DNA of 64,000 nucleotides. Source: Lumbricus terrestris. Taxonomy: Eukaryota > Annelida > Clitellata > Crassiclitellata > Lumbricidae. Location: contig OX457039.1 in the NCBI GenBank assembly GCA_949752735.1, positions 23,600,830 to 23,664,829 of the forward strand, read 5' to 3'. Shown here piece after piece: positions 22,346-33,638 of the stretch (positions are counted from its first letter, which is position 1; each line of letters opens with the position of its first letter). The translations under genes were made by a program, and so were the position numbers. Under the pieces are notes generated by a model. That model did not search any database. It saw nothing but the letters and a program-made list of their open reading frames with translations, and had not been told where the DNA came from.

Positions 22346-24369
22346 GGGACTCAGGTGCACTTCAATCTTTAGTCTCTGCTGAATGGTTGGATGAACATGA
22401 TTTTGTGCAGTTGAATGAACCTAGACTTCTGCGCGGTATATCTGGTCAAGTTATGGAGCGCCCGCTTGTTAAATTGAGTGTTGACTGTGCATTTGTGAAA
22501 GGCGAAATTCTTTGCTGTATGATGAATTCCCTTCCTATGAACGGTGTACAAGTGGTAATTGGCAATGATGTAGCGCTTGCTGGTGATATTGTTGATGTTG
22601 CTATTACGACCAGGGCTAGAGCTCGACAATATGCAGAGGAACGAAGTGAGACAGTGAGCGCTGTGTGCAGTGAACCGACGCGTGGAGAGACGCCGAGTCT
22701 GGGTCATAGTGCAGAGTCGGTCGATCGGGCATTAATGACAGGTGATTTAATGGGTGTGTCAAATGACCCAGCGCTTTTAGAGCCCGGTGATTTAGCAGCA
22801 TTATTTGCAGCGACTGAAAGTATTGACGACGACTGGACAGAGATCTGTGTTCCGAGATCTGAATTTATAATGAGGCAAAGAAATTGTCCAGATTTGGTTC
22901 CATTGTTTGCGCTGGCGGAAAATAAATCGACAGGCGATGGCAGTGTACAACCGTATGCGTTGGTTGAAGGTGTGTTGGTGCGTCGGTGGGACGATAAATT
23001 AACTCCATTTGGTTTGGGTGTGTCACAAATTGTGGTTCCACGCCAGTTGAGAAGGAAATTGTTGCACGTTGCACATGATATACCAGCTTCGGGTCATCTG
23101 GGAACACAGAAGACATTGGACAGACTGTTAAAACATTTCTGGTGGCCACTTGTGAATAAGGATGTACGTGAGTACTGTCGTTCATGTGATGTTTGTCAGA
23201 GGTTGGGTAAAGGTTCCAGGAATTATAGAGCGCCGATGGTCAGTGTGCCTGTTATGCAAGAAGTGTTTGAACGTCTCGCAATGGACATCGTTGGTCCCCT
23301 AAGTGTTTGTGCCTTAACGGGTAACAGATTTATACTTACAGTGATTGATTTGGCGTCGCATTTCCCATTTGCTTTTCCTTTGAAGACTCATACGGCACAA
23401 GATGTGGCGAAATGTTTGTGTGATGATGAGGTTGCATCTTCAAGGATGTTTAATCATGTGACGATGTGTAGTTGTGATGTTGCATCTTCAAGGATGTTTA
23501 ATCATGTGATGATGTGTGATGATGATGGTGCATCTTCAAGGATGTTTAATCATGTGATGATGTGTGGTTATGATGTTGCATCTTCCAGGATGTGTAATCA
23601 TGTGATGATGTGTGATGATGATGTTGCATCTTCAAGGATGTTGAATGATGTGATGGTACGTGATTGTGGTGTTGCCTCGTTAGGGATGTTAGATCAGCTG
23701 ATGCTACTTGATGGTGTTGTTGCATCTGGGATGTTGTTGCATACCAAGCTGTTACTTGATGAGGTTGTTCATTCAGGGATACTGGTTGCATACTTGAGGG
23801 TGTGTAGTCATGTGGTTACTGGGTTGACAGTGAATAACATTGTGCTGGGTGCTATTGTTGTTGCATCGGTTGAGTGCATTGTTAACATGGTGTTAGTTTG
23901 CGTTGATGTTGCATTATGGTTGTGGTGTGAATCTGTGGTTGTGCAGATGTTACAAACTCTGGTGAAGGTGTTGTTCTGGCAATTGAGGTGTTACAGTGGT
24001 GATGTACAAGTTGTATGGACTGTTGTGTGGTGTCACATGGTGGTGCGATGCATTGTGTTTGCATTTGGTCGTGTCTTGGTGATGCGTTATGGCAGTGTGT
24101 TGCATGGTTGCCATGTTTTGAGTTTCATGAAGTCTCAGACTGGTGTGCAAGTTTCTTTGCCGTGTATTGTTGCTGTGGAGTCGAGGACTGATGATGGTGC
24201 TTGCATCCGAGTGAAATCGTGGAAACGTGGACGGCGACAAGTAGTGTTCATGCTGCTGATTCTACTGACAGGGGTCGTGCTGTCATTGATGGATGACTCG
24301 TTGGGCACTGATCGTGATGTGTCTGGTCGATTGGGCCGTTCTTCAGGTCGATCGTTGATCGTGGCGTAG
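22346..24369 (+). pseudogene. Protease plus partial integrase fused to repeats, copy 2
   Basis: Same sequence as 17001-19024: D-S-G protease site, HHCC module, truncated integrase core ending near 23417, 54-bp repeats and Val-rich tail. No RT or complete DDE triad. Confidence 0.75.
23415..23680 (+). repeat. 54-bp tandem repeat, copy 2
   Basis: Duplicate of the array at 18070-18335 with the same number and order of unit variants as far as can be read. Confidence 0.8.
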
Positions 24370-25369
24370 TGGTGTCTGGCTACTGTGGCGGCGCCATGTC
24401 TTCAAATGGACTGCGAGTCTTCACCTGGAAGAGGTCGTTGCTCATGTTGGGCAATGACTTGGACGTTTGGAGTCCTGGAGAGTGACAGAGACGTTCTGTT
24501 ACTTCCGGCGTCTTCAATCATCGCGTGTCTTGGAGATGTCACATACGTTGCGGAGGAACTGTTGAGTTGCAGAGGCGATGCTCTGTGCTTGATGGCTGTT
24601 CTTCGCTTCGGGTCCTTGAACTTCCAGGGCAGTCATAACGTTTGTCAAAGGGATTCTGACCTTGGCGTCCTCGAGCGTGACAGAGACGCTCTCTGTTGCG
24701 TTCTTCGTCAGTCATTTGTCATCGTCAGAAAAATGGAAATTCTTGCAATGAACACTTCAGTGAGTGTCTTGCGCGCGTCTGTCAGACACTTTCCAGAAAA
24801 AGTGGTGGAAGCGTCAGTCCGTAGAAACTTCTGTCAGTACATTCGTCAGGAAAATGGAACTTCTCGCATTGAACACTTCAGTGGGTGTCATGCGAGCGTC
24901 TGTCAGTCACTTTCCAGAAAAAGTGTGAAAATCTTCAAAGTCTTGTTCCAGAACTGTTCAAGAGTTGGGGGTTCTTGTTTGTTGACTCGGTTCTGTGATG
25001 AACTGATGGGGTTCACTCTGTTAGCTTTAGTCTTATATGGCTTTGGCCAAAGATACTTTCAATTTTGGTTCATTTTTGATACACAGCGTGTGTCCAAATT
25101 TTTTCTTGCTTTTCAGGTTTATATGATTCGAACTTTGTATTTAGCTTTGAATTGTATGAACTCTTAGTTGGTGGTTTATGATGATGCAGTAGTTTAGTGT
25201 TTTGTGCTGCGTTACTTGTTGCGATGCATTGTGCGATGAATTGCTTAGTACGTTAACTTGTAATGATATAGTGCTTGGCGATTCTTTCTGTTGCGGACTT
25301 GTAGGCGTAGCGTTTGCTGTTCTATTTCGTCGTCCCCTCAGGACTCCTCAAGCTTTTGGGAGGGGGATA
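23681..25369 (+). other. Gmr1-like interior, non-pol 3' region, copy 2
   Basis: Duplicate of 18336-20024. No RT, RNase H or other recognised domain; ends in the polypurine tract before LTR C. Confidence 0.6.
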
Positions 25370-25839
25370 TGTAGCCATTAGATGTCTACGGCCCTTCTTC
25401 TCTTCCGTACTCTCTCTTACTTGGTGCGTGGGTGTTGGTAGGAGGGGCCTTGCCTATTTAAGGGACTGCTGTCGTGGGTAGGGTCCCTGCAGTTGTGGTG
25501 TGTGGTGAGCGTGGTTGCTGTCTCTCGTTGAGCGGTCTTGCGGTGCTTCTTCCTCGTTGTTATGCGAGTTAACCTGCGGGTTCTTCTTCTACGTCGCCAT
25601 CTTCGCCCTGTTGGTGGTCTGGCCGGTCATCCGTCTTCCTTGGCTCCGTTAGCCGTTGTCTGCCGTGCTGTCGTTCGTACTGAGTTCTCTGGTCTGTTCG
25701 ACTTCGTATCTTCTAGACGGTAACGTTTTGTTAATTTTCGCTGTATATATTGCTCTCTTGAATAAATCTATGTTTATTTCATCCAAATTGGGACCTTATT
25801 CTATTAATCATACCCCGTAGACGGCCATTGAACCCAACA
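25370..25839 (+). repeat. LTR C (outer 3' LTR)
   Basis: Carries C at 25427, C at 25699 and A at 25715 (LTR positions 58, 330, 346), so it differs from LTR A at all three sites noted. Followed by the ATAT TSD and LINE sequence. Confidence 0.85.
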
Positions 25840-26323
25840 ATATGTTGATTCATCTTTAAACTGCAGTCCAGTAGCACACCGAGATCACGGATCACATCAG
25901 ATGGTGGAATAGAGCAGTTGGAGTCGAGGTCAAGAGTTTTCATTAATTTATTATCGTTTCGTCCACTTTGACGGTCAAACGAAACGAGTTCTGTCTTGGT
26001 GGCATTTAACTTCAAACGCATAGATGCACACCAAAACTGAATATCACGGAAACAGGCTGCAATTTTGACTTTGATTTTACGAATGTACTGTACGGATAGC
26101 TTTATGTAGAGTTGTGTGTCATCGGCATATGAGTGAATCATGAGACCATGTTGCAAGGCGATATTAACAATGTTGGAGGTGTATAGAATAAAGAGGAGTG
26201 GGCCAAGAATCGAGCCTTGGGGGACGCCGAAAAAGACAAAAAACATTTTAGAAGAGGACCCACCAAGTGATACTGTAAGATCTTGAGGAAAGGAAAGAGG
26301 CAATCCACTGAATAGCTGAAGCA
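25840..26323 (-). pseudogene. CR1/L2-group LINE: RT palm piece
   Basis: The minus strand gives GVPQGSILGPLLFILYTSN, then HSYADDTQLYIKL with the catalytic Y-A-D-D, MRLKLNATKTELVSF and VIRDLGVLLDCSLKMNQHI. This is an uninterrupted RT core of the CR1/L2 group. It is bounded by the Gmr1-like array on the left and the RTE LINE on the right. Confidence 0.85.
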
Positions 26324-26328
26324 CCTGG

Positions 26329-27860
26329 TCACCTGGTGCCGTCAGTTCTTGGAGCTCTGGCGACAGTCGTGATGTATCCTCTCCAGTGTCTCCTCTCTCT
26401 TGTCGCCTCTCTTAGCTCCTCCAGGCTCATGCCAGACTTTTCCTGTATTTCATCCAACCATCTCTTCCTCGGTTTTCCACATCTTCTCCTTCCCTCACCG
26501 CATGCCGTCATCAGCCCCTTTTCCAAACCGTTTGATCTCATCACGTGGCCGAAGTAGCTCAATTTCCTCCTATTTGCTGTTTGCTGCAGTGTCTCCTCCC
26601 TCTCTACTCCGAGCTCCCCGTGCACCGATTCGTTAGTTCTCTTCTCCGTCCATGAAATCCTTAGCATCTTTCTCCAAATCCACATCTCGCACGCATTGAT
26701 TTTCATTTCCATATCCCATGTCTTTGTCCATGTCTCGCATCCATATAGGACCACTGGGAAGTGCTCTTACCAGTCTTTTCTTTGTTTCCCTGCTCACGTA
26801 TTTATCCTTCCAAATCCTTCCCAGACCGTTCATTGCCGTTTTCCCCATGGTTACCCTCCGCCTTATTTCCATATCACTTCTTCCCTCTTTCTCTATCATA
26901 GATCCCAGGAATGTGAAGCTCGATACTACCTCTATCGTTTCTCCATCCACCTCAAAGTTTTCCCATGTTGCAATTGTCATAACCTTTGTTTTCTTTACAT
27001 TGAAGTATAGTCCCGCCTTTTCGCTTTCCTTCCTGACTCTTCTTATTAACTCGGCCAGGTCGTCCCTCTTCCCCGCCAATAATGTCGTATCATCAAGGTA
27101 CCTCAAATTATTCAGTATATTTCCCGCTATCCTTACCCACTCTGTTGCCTCATCCAATCCAGCCTCCACATAATTCTCTCGGCATACAGATTGAACAGGA
27201 AAGGGGACAAAATGCACCCCTGCCTCACTCCTTTCCTTATTTTAAATTCCCTGTGTCTCCATATATATTCAGTTCTTATTACCGCCTCCTGATCCACATA
27301 AAGGCCTTTCAATAGTTTAACCAGATGCTTCGGAATCCCCACCTCGATCAGCGTCCTCCACAGTAGTGTATGGCCTTTGCAGTCAAACGCCTTGCTGTAG
27401 TCTATAAAACACATATCCACCTCTTGCCTGTACTCCCTCTGTCTCTCCATAATCCACCTTATATTGGCTATGTGATTGCGCGTTCCTCGCGCCTTCCTGA
27501 ATCCCGCTTGATTGGGTTGGTAATTCCATTTCAATTGTCTTCTCCATTCTTTTGTGGATTATTTTGAGGAGTATTTTGCTCGTGTGCGATATCATCGCTA
27601 TCGTTCGATAATTTCCACACTCTCTCGCGTCTCCTTTCTTGAATATTGGTATGAACACTGACCTTTTCCAGTCCTCCGGCCACTCCCCAGTTCTCCAGAT
27701 TTGATTGCATAGTTTTGTAATAGTCCTCACCACTGCTTCATCTCCCGCTTTTACCAGTTCTATAGGTATTCCGTCATGTCCTGGCGCTTTGTTGCCCTTG
27801 AGCTGTTTTATCGCCCACTCCACCTCTGCCTCCAATATCTCTGGTTCGTTTTCAACTTCC
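26329..27860 (-). pseudogene. RTE LINE reverse transcriptase region, frameshifted
   Basis: Minus-strand pieces are AIKQLKGNKAPGHDGIPIEL, NQAGFRKARGTRNHIANIRW, CFIDYSKAFDCKGH, RKGVRQGCILSPFLFNLYAE, LNNLRYLDDTTLLAGKRDD and a C-terminal YFGHVMRSNG with GKPRKRWLDEIQEKSG. The catalytic box reads Y-L-D-D instead of the usual Y-A-D-D seen in the sister copy at 39540-40289. Several frameshifts are present, so it is dead. Confidence 0.85.
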
Positions 27861-28162
27861 TCTATTTTGATGTTTTCCTTCTCGACACATTCGTCCTCCG
27901 TATACTATCTCCACCTTTCCTTCATCACCTCATATTATCTTCCCATCCTTCGAGGCTTCGTCTTGAGTGAGCATATTTTAGGGCCTGCTGTCTTCGTTAT
28001 TTCCTTTATCTTTGCAAACAGTTCTTTAGTTCTTCCTTTCTTCCCTTCTTCATCCAGCTCCCTGCACATTTCCTTGAGATGGTTTTCCTTATCCTCTCTT
28101 GCCTTCCTTTGGAAGGCCTTATTCAATGTTATTACCCTATCCCTGTTCCCTTCCTTCTTTGC

Positions 28163-29422
28163 TTATCTCCTTTCCATTGCCACCTCAATGGCCTCTTTGG
28201 ATAGCCACGGGGTAATTTTCCTTGACGTTTTCTTTGGCACCTGTTTCTCCGCCGCCTCCTGGATCGCAGTTTTCATCTTTGTCCATAACTTGTTTGCATC
28301 CTCCTGTTCCGTTGTATCGTCTCTCTCTAAGATATCAAACCTATTCTTTAGCTCCACTCTGTATTCTGGTGTTATGCCTTTGCAATCGAAACTGGTCAGT
28401 CTTTTGCCTCTCTTCATCTTCTTCAACTTTAGCTGCACTGTAGCCACTATTATCTCGTGGTCTGTTCCGCAATCCGCCCCCGGTCTTGTTCTTACATCTT
28501 CTATTGTGCTCTTCCATATTTTGTTCACCACCACGTAGTCGATCTGATTCCTGTGTTTTCCATCCCGCGTCGTCCATGTATAAAGTCTTCTTTTCGGTTG
28601 TTCGAACCATGTGTTCGTAGCTCATTGGAATCGCATAACTCCACCATTCTCTCCCCCGCCTCATTCCGTACACCCAATCCGTACTTACCCACTACTTTCC
28701 CCCTCCATTTCTGTCCTCACCAACTTTCGCGTTGAAGTCATCCATAATCACCAGTATGTCTCCTATCGGTGTTGTGTCAATTGTTCCTTGCAGGTCTATG
28801 TAGAAAGCTTCTTGTTCCTCCTCCGCCGCCATCGCTGTAGGCGCATATACCTGTATGATTGTCGTATTGATCCTTCCTCCCCTAAATCTTACACTCAGTA
28901 CTCTGTCACTCACTGTATTATACCCCATTATCGCATCAGCGCTCTTCCTATCGCACATGATTGCTACTCCGTTCCTCCCCCTCTCCTCCTGCCCCGACAT
29001 TACTATCTTAAAACCGTTCCATCTGAAATGTCCTTTCCCCTTCCATCTGGTCTCACATAATCCCAGTATCGCTATATCCATCCTTCCCATCTCTTTTTGG
29101 ATGATGTCCATCTTCCCGCTCTGCATGCTTCTAACATTCCATGTTCCGACCTTCATAGATTTTTTGCAGCTCATGTCAAGTCTTTGCTTCATGGCCATAT
29201 CCGCCGCTGAACGTCCTTCCGGCTTTGGTCCTGTGGCTTCATTCGGACCCGAAGCTCCCGACTCGTCAATGTACTCTTCCTCAGTAGCCATTAAGTCACC
29301 CTCAGGACTGAGGGTCTCACCTTTGGCGACTATCGTTGTTTTACTCCTTGGACTCCATGACTGTTTTCTTGGCAGAAGATAAGGGGTGGTTTGCCACTGC
29401 CTTCCTCCAACGCAATCTGGAT
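28163..29422 (-). pseudogene. RTE LINE endonuclease region, frameshifted
   Basis: From the right, the minus strand reads MKVGTWNVRSMQSGKMDII, LGLCETRWKGKGHF, IIQVYAPTAMAAEEEQEAF and DDFNAKVGEDRNG, the APE-type endonuclease of RTE LINEs. It continues in other frames with RTRPGADCGTDHEIIVAT (28534-28163). At least two frame changes separate the pieces. Upstream, the 29422-29200 leader is probably the 5' UTR or N-terminus. Confidence 0.8.
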
Positions 29423-29726
29423 TAGCTGAAGCAGTCACGCCAAATTGAGTTTGTAGGAGTTTAAGGAGAAAGGTGTGAAGCACACAGTCGAAGGCCGCAG
29501 AGAAATCCAGAAGTAGCAGGTCTGCAATGAGTCCTGAGTCAAGGGCCAGAACAATGTCGTTGTAGACTTTAATGACTGCAGCTTAGGTAGAGTGATGACG
29601 ACGAAATCCAGATTGCGTTGGTGGAAGCGTTGATTTGATTCAATGTAAAAAGATAGTTGTTTATGAATAGGCCTAACACGTTTGAGGAGTTTCGAGAGGA
29701 AGGACAAATTCCAGATGGGCCGGTAG
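29423..29726 (-). pseudogene. CR1/L2-group LINE: RT fingers piece
   Basis: Minus-strand frames give YRPIWNLSFLSKLLKRVRP, then ESNQRFHQRNLDF and LLLLDFSAAFDCVLHTFLLK with LQTQFGVTAS, which are RT blocks 1-3 of CR1/L2 LINEs. Lies between the RTE LINE and the hAT element at 29727. Confidence 0.75.
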
Positions 29727-31025
29727 TAGTGTTGTTTTCGTTGACGAAACCGAAAACGAAAATGGCAATTAACGAAAATTCGAAAACTGAAACTAAAGCT
29801 AAAATGCGCTGACAACGAAAACCAAAACTAAGTCGACATTTGCAGCAATCAAAACTACAACTAAGCGAAAATTGATCAAACGAAAACTAAAACGACATCT
29901 GGTCAAACGAAAACCAAATAATTTGTTGGTAATTTTACCTTAATTGCCCTGTTTATTCGTATTTTGCAAATGTCGAGCCAAAGGTTTACGACACGCTGGA
30001 GGAACGAGGATGCCAGACTGGTAAGGAGATGCTCCTGCTTTGTTTATCTACTCTCGCTAATAATTTGCTTCATTTTTTTCAATTTTAGCAAAACTGTTGT
30101 ATTTAACTGCGACAAATCCTCGTGACGCATAGCAGTGGTCGGCTGAATGTGTAAAGGAAGTCCTTTTGGGGATTATTTTAACTAGTCTATTACAGGCCTA
30201 CATGTATTTCAGCTTTATTCCGCAATGTTCGGTGCTGTGTTTCAATTGACTGGTGGACCTGAGGGGCTGGGTCAGGCAAAGCCTGTGAACAATTTCTTAT
30301 AGGGAAAAATACCACCAACATGAAAGTCCACTTGTCACCAGCGTACAAGCTGGAGTAGGCCTACGCTGAATTTTTTAAAGTGTGCTAGAAAATAAAACAA
30401 CAGGTTGCTACAAGATGATCTTCAATATTTTTCTTGGTAAAGGTAATGCATGCACTATTTCTAACTGTGGCAGTTTTACAAAGACTTCAAATAATAGCTT
30501 TTAGTAAATGAGCTGAAAAGCATTATAATATGATCTGGGTTGATACGTAGGCTAATTTTAACTAACTGTCCTGCTGTGAGCAACTATAGGGCCAAATAAC
30601 TCAATCATAATTTTATTAACTTACAAACAATAATTAACTATATGCCGAGGTATTAATTGCACAGATTAAACGCATATGACATTTCACATAATCATTTTTT
30701 TTATTCAACACACTCTGGTTTTGCTTTGTATTAATTTAGGTCCTTCGAAAAAATTAAATGGCATAATTTTCTATCAAGTGAATCCCTAGCTTACTAAAAC
30801 TAAAACTAAAATTGCATTACTAAAACTAAAACTTAAACTAAAAATTGCATTACTAAAGGTGAAACTAAAATTGCATTACTAAAACTAAACTGAAACTAAA
30901 ATTGGTCCCTAAAAACTAAAACGAAAACTAATATTCAGCAACAATTAAGAGTAAAACTAAAACTAAATATTAAGACTAACAATCAAAACTAAAACTAAAA
31001 TTGAGACATTATTAAAAGAACACTA
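29727..31025. mobile_element. Non-autonomous hAT element, A/C-rich ends
   Basis: Left end TAGTGTTGTTTTCG and right end AAAAGAACACTA form a short imperfect inverted repeat. Flanks GCCGGTAG (29719-29726) and GCGGGTAG (31026-31033) match at 7 of 8, an aged hAT TSD. Both subterminal regions are rich in repeated GAAAACGAAAAC or CTAAAACTAAAA motifs (29740-29910, 30795-31000). No transposase is visible. It interrupts the outer LINE exactly between two RT blocks. Confidence 0.7.
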
Positions 31026-31600
31026 GCGGGTAGCTGGCCGTATCTGTCGGGTCAATCCTGACTTCTTTAGGCCTACACGAGGTCGAATGATGGCGCGTTT
31101 GTGTTTAGATGGTAGACAAACTTGGGCTATGGAAACATTGATGAGGAGTGCAAGGATCGGAGCGACAAGGACGTAGGCCTATAGAGATTTGAGGAGCCAA
31201 ATGGGCGCGGAATGCAATTCGCACTGCTTTGATTACGAATCATTTATAAGTCTTTCAACTTCACCAACTGTGACTTCATCAAAGTTGCATAGCGAATGTG
31301 AAATCGGAGATAGATTTGAAAAATCCGGAGTCGGAGTGCATCTTTAGTCGAATCACGGATCATTTCTATTTTATTTTCAAAATAATCAAGGAGTGTATCT
31401 GGAGAAATGCGTGAGGAGGTGTCTTGATGCGGTGTAAGTAGCGTGTTCAAGGATTTCCAGAGTGTTCGGCCTTGAGCACTCTCGATGCTGTGACGAAGAT
31501 AATTTGAACGTTTTTGCTGAAACAAGATTCGTTGTGCTTTAGCCTGGGTTCTCCAGCGGAGCTCTCTGTCTTTAGAAGGCTGTCTTTGGAATAGCGTTTA
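31026..31600 (-). pseudogene. CR1/L2-group LINE: 5'-most surviving piece
   Basis: Minus-strand frame FQQKRSNYLRHSIESAQGR, TLWKSLNTLLTPHQ and DYFENKIEMIRDSTKDA is the conserved linker before the RT domain in CR1/L2 proteins. The copy fades out near 31600 without an endonuclease domain, so it is 5'-truncated. Confidence 0.65.
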
Positions 31601-32131
31601 GTTATAAGAACTAATTAAGTTTATAGTGTGGAATGAAAGAGTTTAATTCTCAATGATATTTTGACATGTTTGGTGTTATTTTCTATAGTTATTGTAAAGG
31701 TTTGTTTTTTACGTTCACCGTGTAGACCTATAATTTATATACCCGATTACCGTATCCCGATAACCTGTGTGACCGAAAGACTCGCTGTTTGGAAGACGCC
31801 TGGACTTTACGTAGGCCTATAACTATGTGAGCAACGAACGGGACCCGTAGTGCCCAGTAGGCCTATGCAGCCTAGAGATAACCACAAGGTATAGGCCTAC
31901 AGCTAAGTTGGTGAGGCAAGAGAACACAATGACTGTTGGGCATCCATGCAGTCCCGTTTAACCAATAAAATTCTACCCAGAAAGTGCTATTATCAGTATT
32001 GTGTCATGATTTCCAGGGGGTCACGCGATCCCTTGACCTTGCTGAGGGATAGATGTGCTTAGTGGGCCTATAGGCTTAGGCTTGACCTTCCCAGATTTTG
32101 ACCTAGCACCGAAACAAAAAGGCAGCTCTGG
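31601..32131. other. No gene recognised
   Basis: AT-rich sequence with several TAGGCCTA palindromes (for example ~31812, ~31857, ~31894). No coding or RNA signal seen. CTAT at 32132-32135 is the TSD of the following solo LTR. Confidence 0.5.
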
Positions 32132-32135
32132 CTAT

Positions 32136-33634
32136 TGTAGCGATTTAGGAAATCGCTATTTATTCCTACTTACTCACTTACGTGCCGCATCTTTTGCTAT
32201 AGCTAGATCGTGGTAGTTATTCTTAGCACTGCAGGCTGCAACGCGCTATTAATAGCTTATACGTCGCAAATTACCCTATGCAAATGCGTAGTATTCCGCA
32301 GTATCGGCACGTGAAGGCTTTTGATTGGTTATAAATTGCCCCACGCATTTTTAGCGCCTAGTAGGTGGCCTGTGATTGGCTACAGCAATTCTCTTGGCGC
32401 AAATTTAGCTGTCGATCCGCAGTTGCCGCTTAGATTTGGACAGAGAAGGGCCTGTCGGCAGCCGTGTAGCGAAGGTGATGATTTCAAATGTAGAAATATT
32501 CGAGAAATTCATGCCCTCTGATCGAATTTATGGGAAGAATTTATTCCCCGATAACTGGGCAACTCATCGCTACAATCTGTGTCACCGTTTCGCCCGAGAA
32601 ACGTGCAATTGATGTCTGTTTGGTGACAAATATTTCCGGAGGAAGAAATTGTCAGAAATACATTGGGCCAAATTATCCCAAGGGAGGAACCGCAATTCTT
32701 AAGACAGGGAAGTATTAACTTACGCTAATACCGGATCGAATCTGATAGTGATAATTATTGAAATGCGATAAAGGCTATATATTGTGTTTATTCGATGATC
32801 GGAAATAGAGCAGAATTCGAACACTGATTTAGTTATTGGCTATGTGTCAAATGCGAATGACTAAGGTTAAATTGAAACAGGTTAACCTTAATTCAGGAGA
32901 GTGTTCTCCTTAGTCAGTGAAGTAATTTGGCTGATTGTGATAATTTGTATTCTAGATAAGGCTGTTGATGTTTATAATTAAATTGCATAACGAAACAGTC
33001 TAGTAATTTAAATACAACAATTATGTCTGCACCTAAATCTGAGGAGGTGAGGGAAATGACGCAGATAGAAGAGGATAGAAATCCTTTACTAGTATCTTCT
33101 GAGAGTGAGGCAATTGATTGCTCAGGAGCGCCGCCTATTGTGGTAGAAAGGCTCCTGAATACTATTGAACTAAATCAGAAGCGATATGCGGAATTGGAGG
33201 ATAATACCGAGAGAGTATTAGAGCAGCAGTCCAGACAGATAAGACAATTAGGGGATAGGATAGCAGAGCTCACTGTAGGTATTTCGCCTGACAAACCTGT
33301 TGTGTGGGAGTCGAATCCTAATGAGTACCAGAGTATTGGTACTGTTGCTTCCCTAACGGGAGCCGCTGACATATGTCCTGACTCGGCCCTGGTAGAAGTG
33401 AGAGAAGGACGGAAATACCCGATGACAGAGAGCTATGGTGAAACCGAATCCCTGTTGAGCCGATCAAGGCCCTTTAACTATGATACCTCTGATCCATTAG
33501 ACCATAGGTTAGGCCCACACAACAGTGCGGAGGCTTTCGCAGGGTGGTCACGGAGGCTGTTTCTCCCTCGGCCCTGGTAAGTGATAGTGAGTAGGCAGAC
33601 ACGTGACTCCCAGCTGAAAGGCCAGTCCGTTACA
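32136..33634 (+). mobile_element. Solo LTR (family X) with an ORF inside
   Basis: The 1,499-bp unit starts TGTAGCGATTTAGG, ends CAGTCCGTTACA and is flanked by CTAT on both sides (32132-32135, 33635-33638), an LTR-type 4-bp TSD. The first bases form a 7-bp hairpin, GCGATTT-AGG-AAATCGC. There is no second LTR, so it is a solo LTR left by LTR-LTR recombination. It contains a 185-codon ORF at 33023-33580. The end CGTTACA resembles the 3' end of the Ty3/gypsy LTR at 44279, which supports a related family. Confidence 0.75.
33023..33580 (+). CDS. Coiled-coil gag-like ORF inside solo LTR
   Basis: An ATG-started frame of 185 residues lies wholly inside the LTR. It begins MSAPKSEEVREMTQIEEDRN. Residues ~50-90 (VERLLNTIELNQKRYAELED onward) look like a coiled coil. 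No known domain is recognised. Its position and character resemble the N-terminal gag-like ORFs in the LTRs at 41661 and 44279/55241. The stop overlaps a strong splice-donor match (CCTG|GTAAGT, ~33573-33582), so in a full element this could be a leader exon spliced to downstream gag; this is inference. In a solo LTR it is orphaned. Confidence 0.5.
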   Translation: MSAPKSEEVREMTQIEEDRNPLLVSSESEAIDCSGAPPIVVERLLNTIELNQKRYAELEDNTERVLEQQSRQIRQLGDRIAELTVGISPDKPVVWESNPNEYQSIGTVASLTGAADICPDSALVEVREGRKYPMTESYGETESLLSRSRPFNYDTSDPLDHRLGPHNSAEAFAGWSRRLFLPRPW

Positions 33635-33638
33635 CTAT

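Larger units (their letters stand above)
14680..25839 (+). mobile_element. Tandem Gmr1-like Ty3/gypsy element: LTR-interior-LTR-interior-LTR
   Basis: Three 470-bp LTRs (14680-15149, 20025-20494, 25370-25839) alternate with two interiors of 4,875 bp; the repeat period is exactly 5,345 bp. LTRs start TGTAGCC and end CCCAACA. A single 4-bp TSD, ATAT, flanks the whole array (14676-14679, 25840-25843), so one insertion later became a tandem. Every predicted protein in the two interiors is identical. Gag has a SCAN-like domain, and protease is followed directly by integrase, the Gmr1-type order known from deuterostomes. No reverse transcriptase is present, so the element was probably already non-autonomous when it inserted. 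Confidence 0.85.
26324..29422 (-). mobile_element. Full-length-like RTE (BovB-related) LINE
   Basis: TAGCTGAAGCA lies at 26313-26323 and 29423-29433, an 11-bp TSD (two bases could belong to the element end), inside the outer CR1/L2 LINE. The 3.1-kb length and layout, one endonuclease-RT protein and a short 3' end GCACCAGGTGACCAG, fit the RTE clade. The outer LINE of the right-hand nest (38549-58466) belongs to the same family in the opposite orientation. Several frameshifts break the protein. Confidence 0.85.
9337..31600 (-). mobile_element. CR1/L2-group LINE split into five pieces by insertions
   Basis: About 2 kb of one LINE is spread over 22 kb. On the minus strand the order is 31600-31026 (N-terminal RT region), 29726-29423, 26323-25840, 14679-14458 and 9756-9337 (C-terminus and a TTGTA-repeat tail, 9337-9358). 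The protein reads continuously across each insertion when one TSD copy is removed. For example GPRDYI before the hAT copy at 9757-14457 continues as a KQLQYTGFLLARIAFKI-type sequence after it. Motifs include LLLDFSAAFDCVLHTFLLK, GVPQGSILGPLLFILYTSN, HSYADDTQLY and SPRLLQLC. The 5' end, including any endonuclease, is missing. This is the oldest layer of the left nest. Confidence 0.8.
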
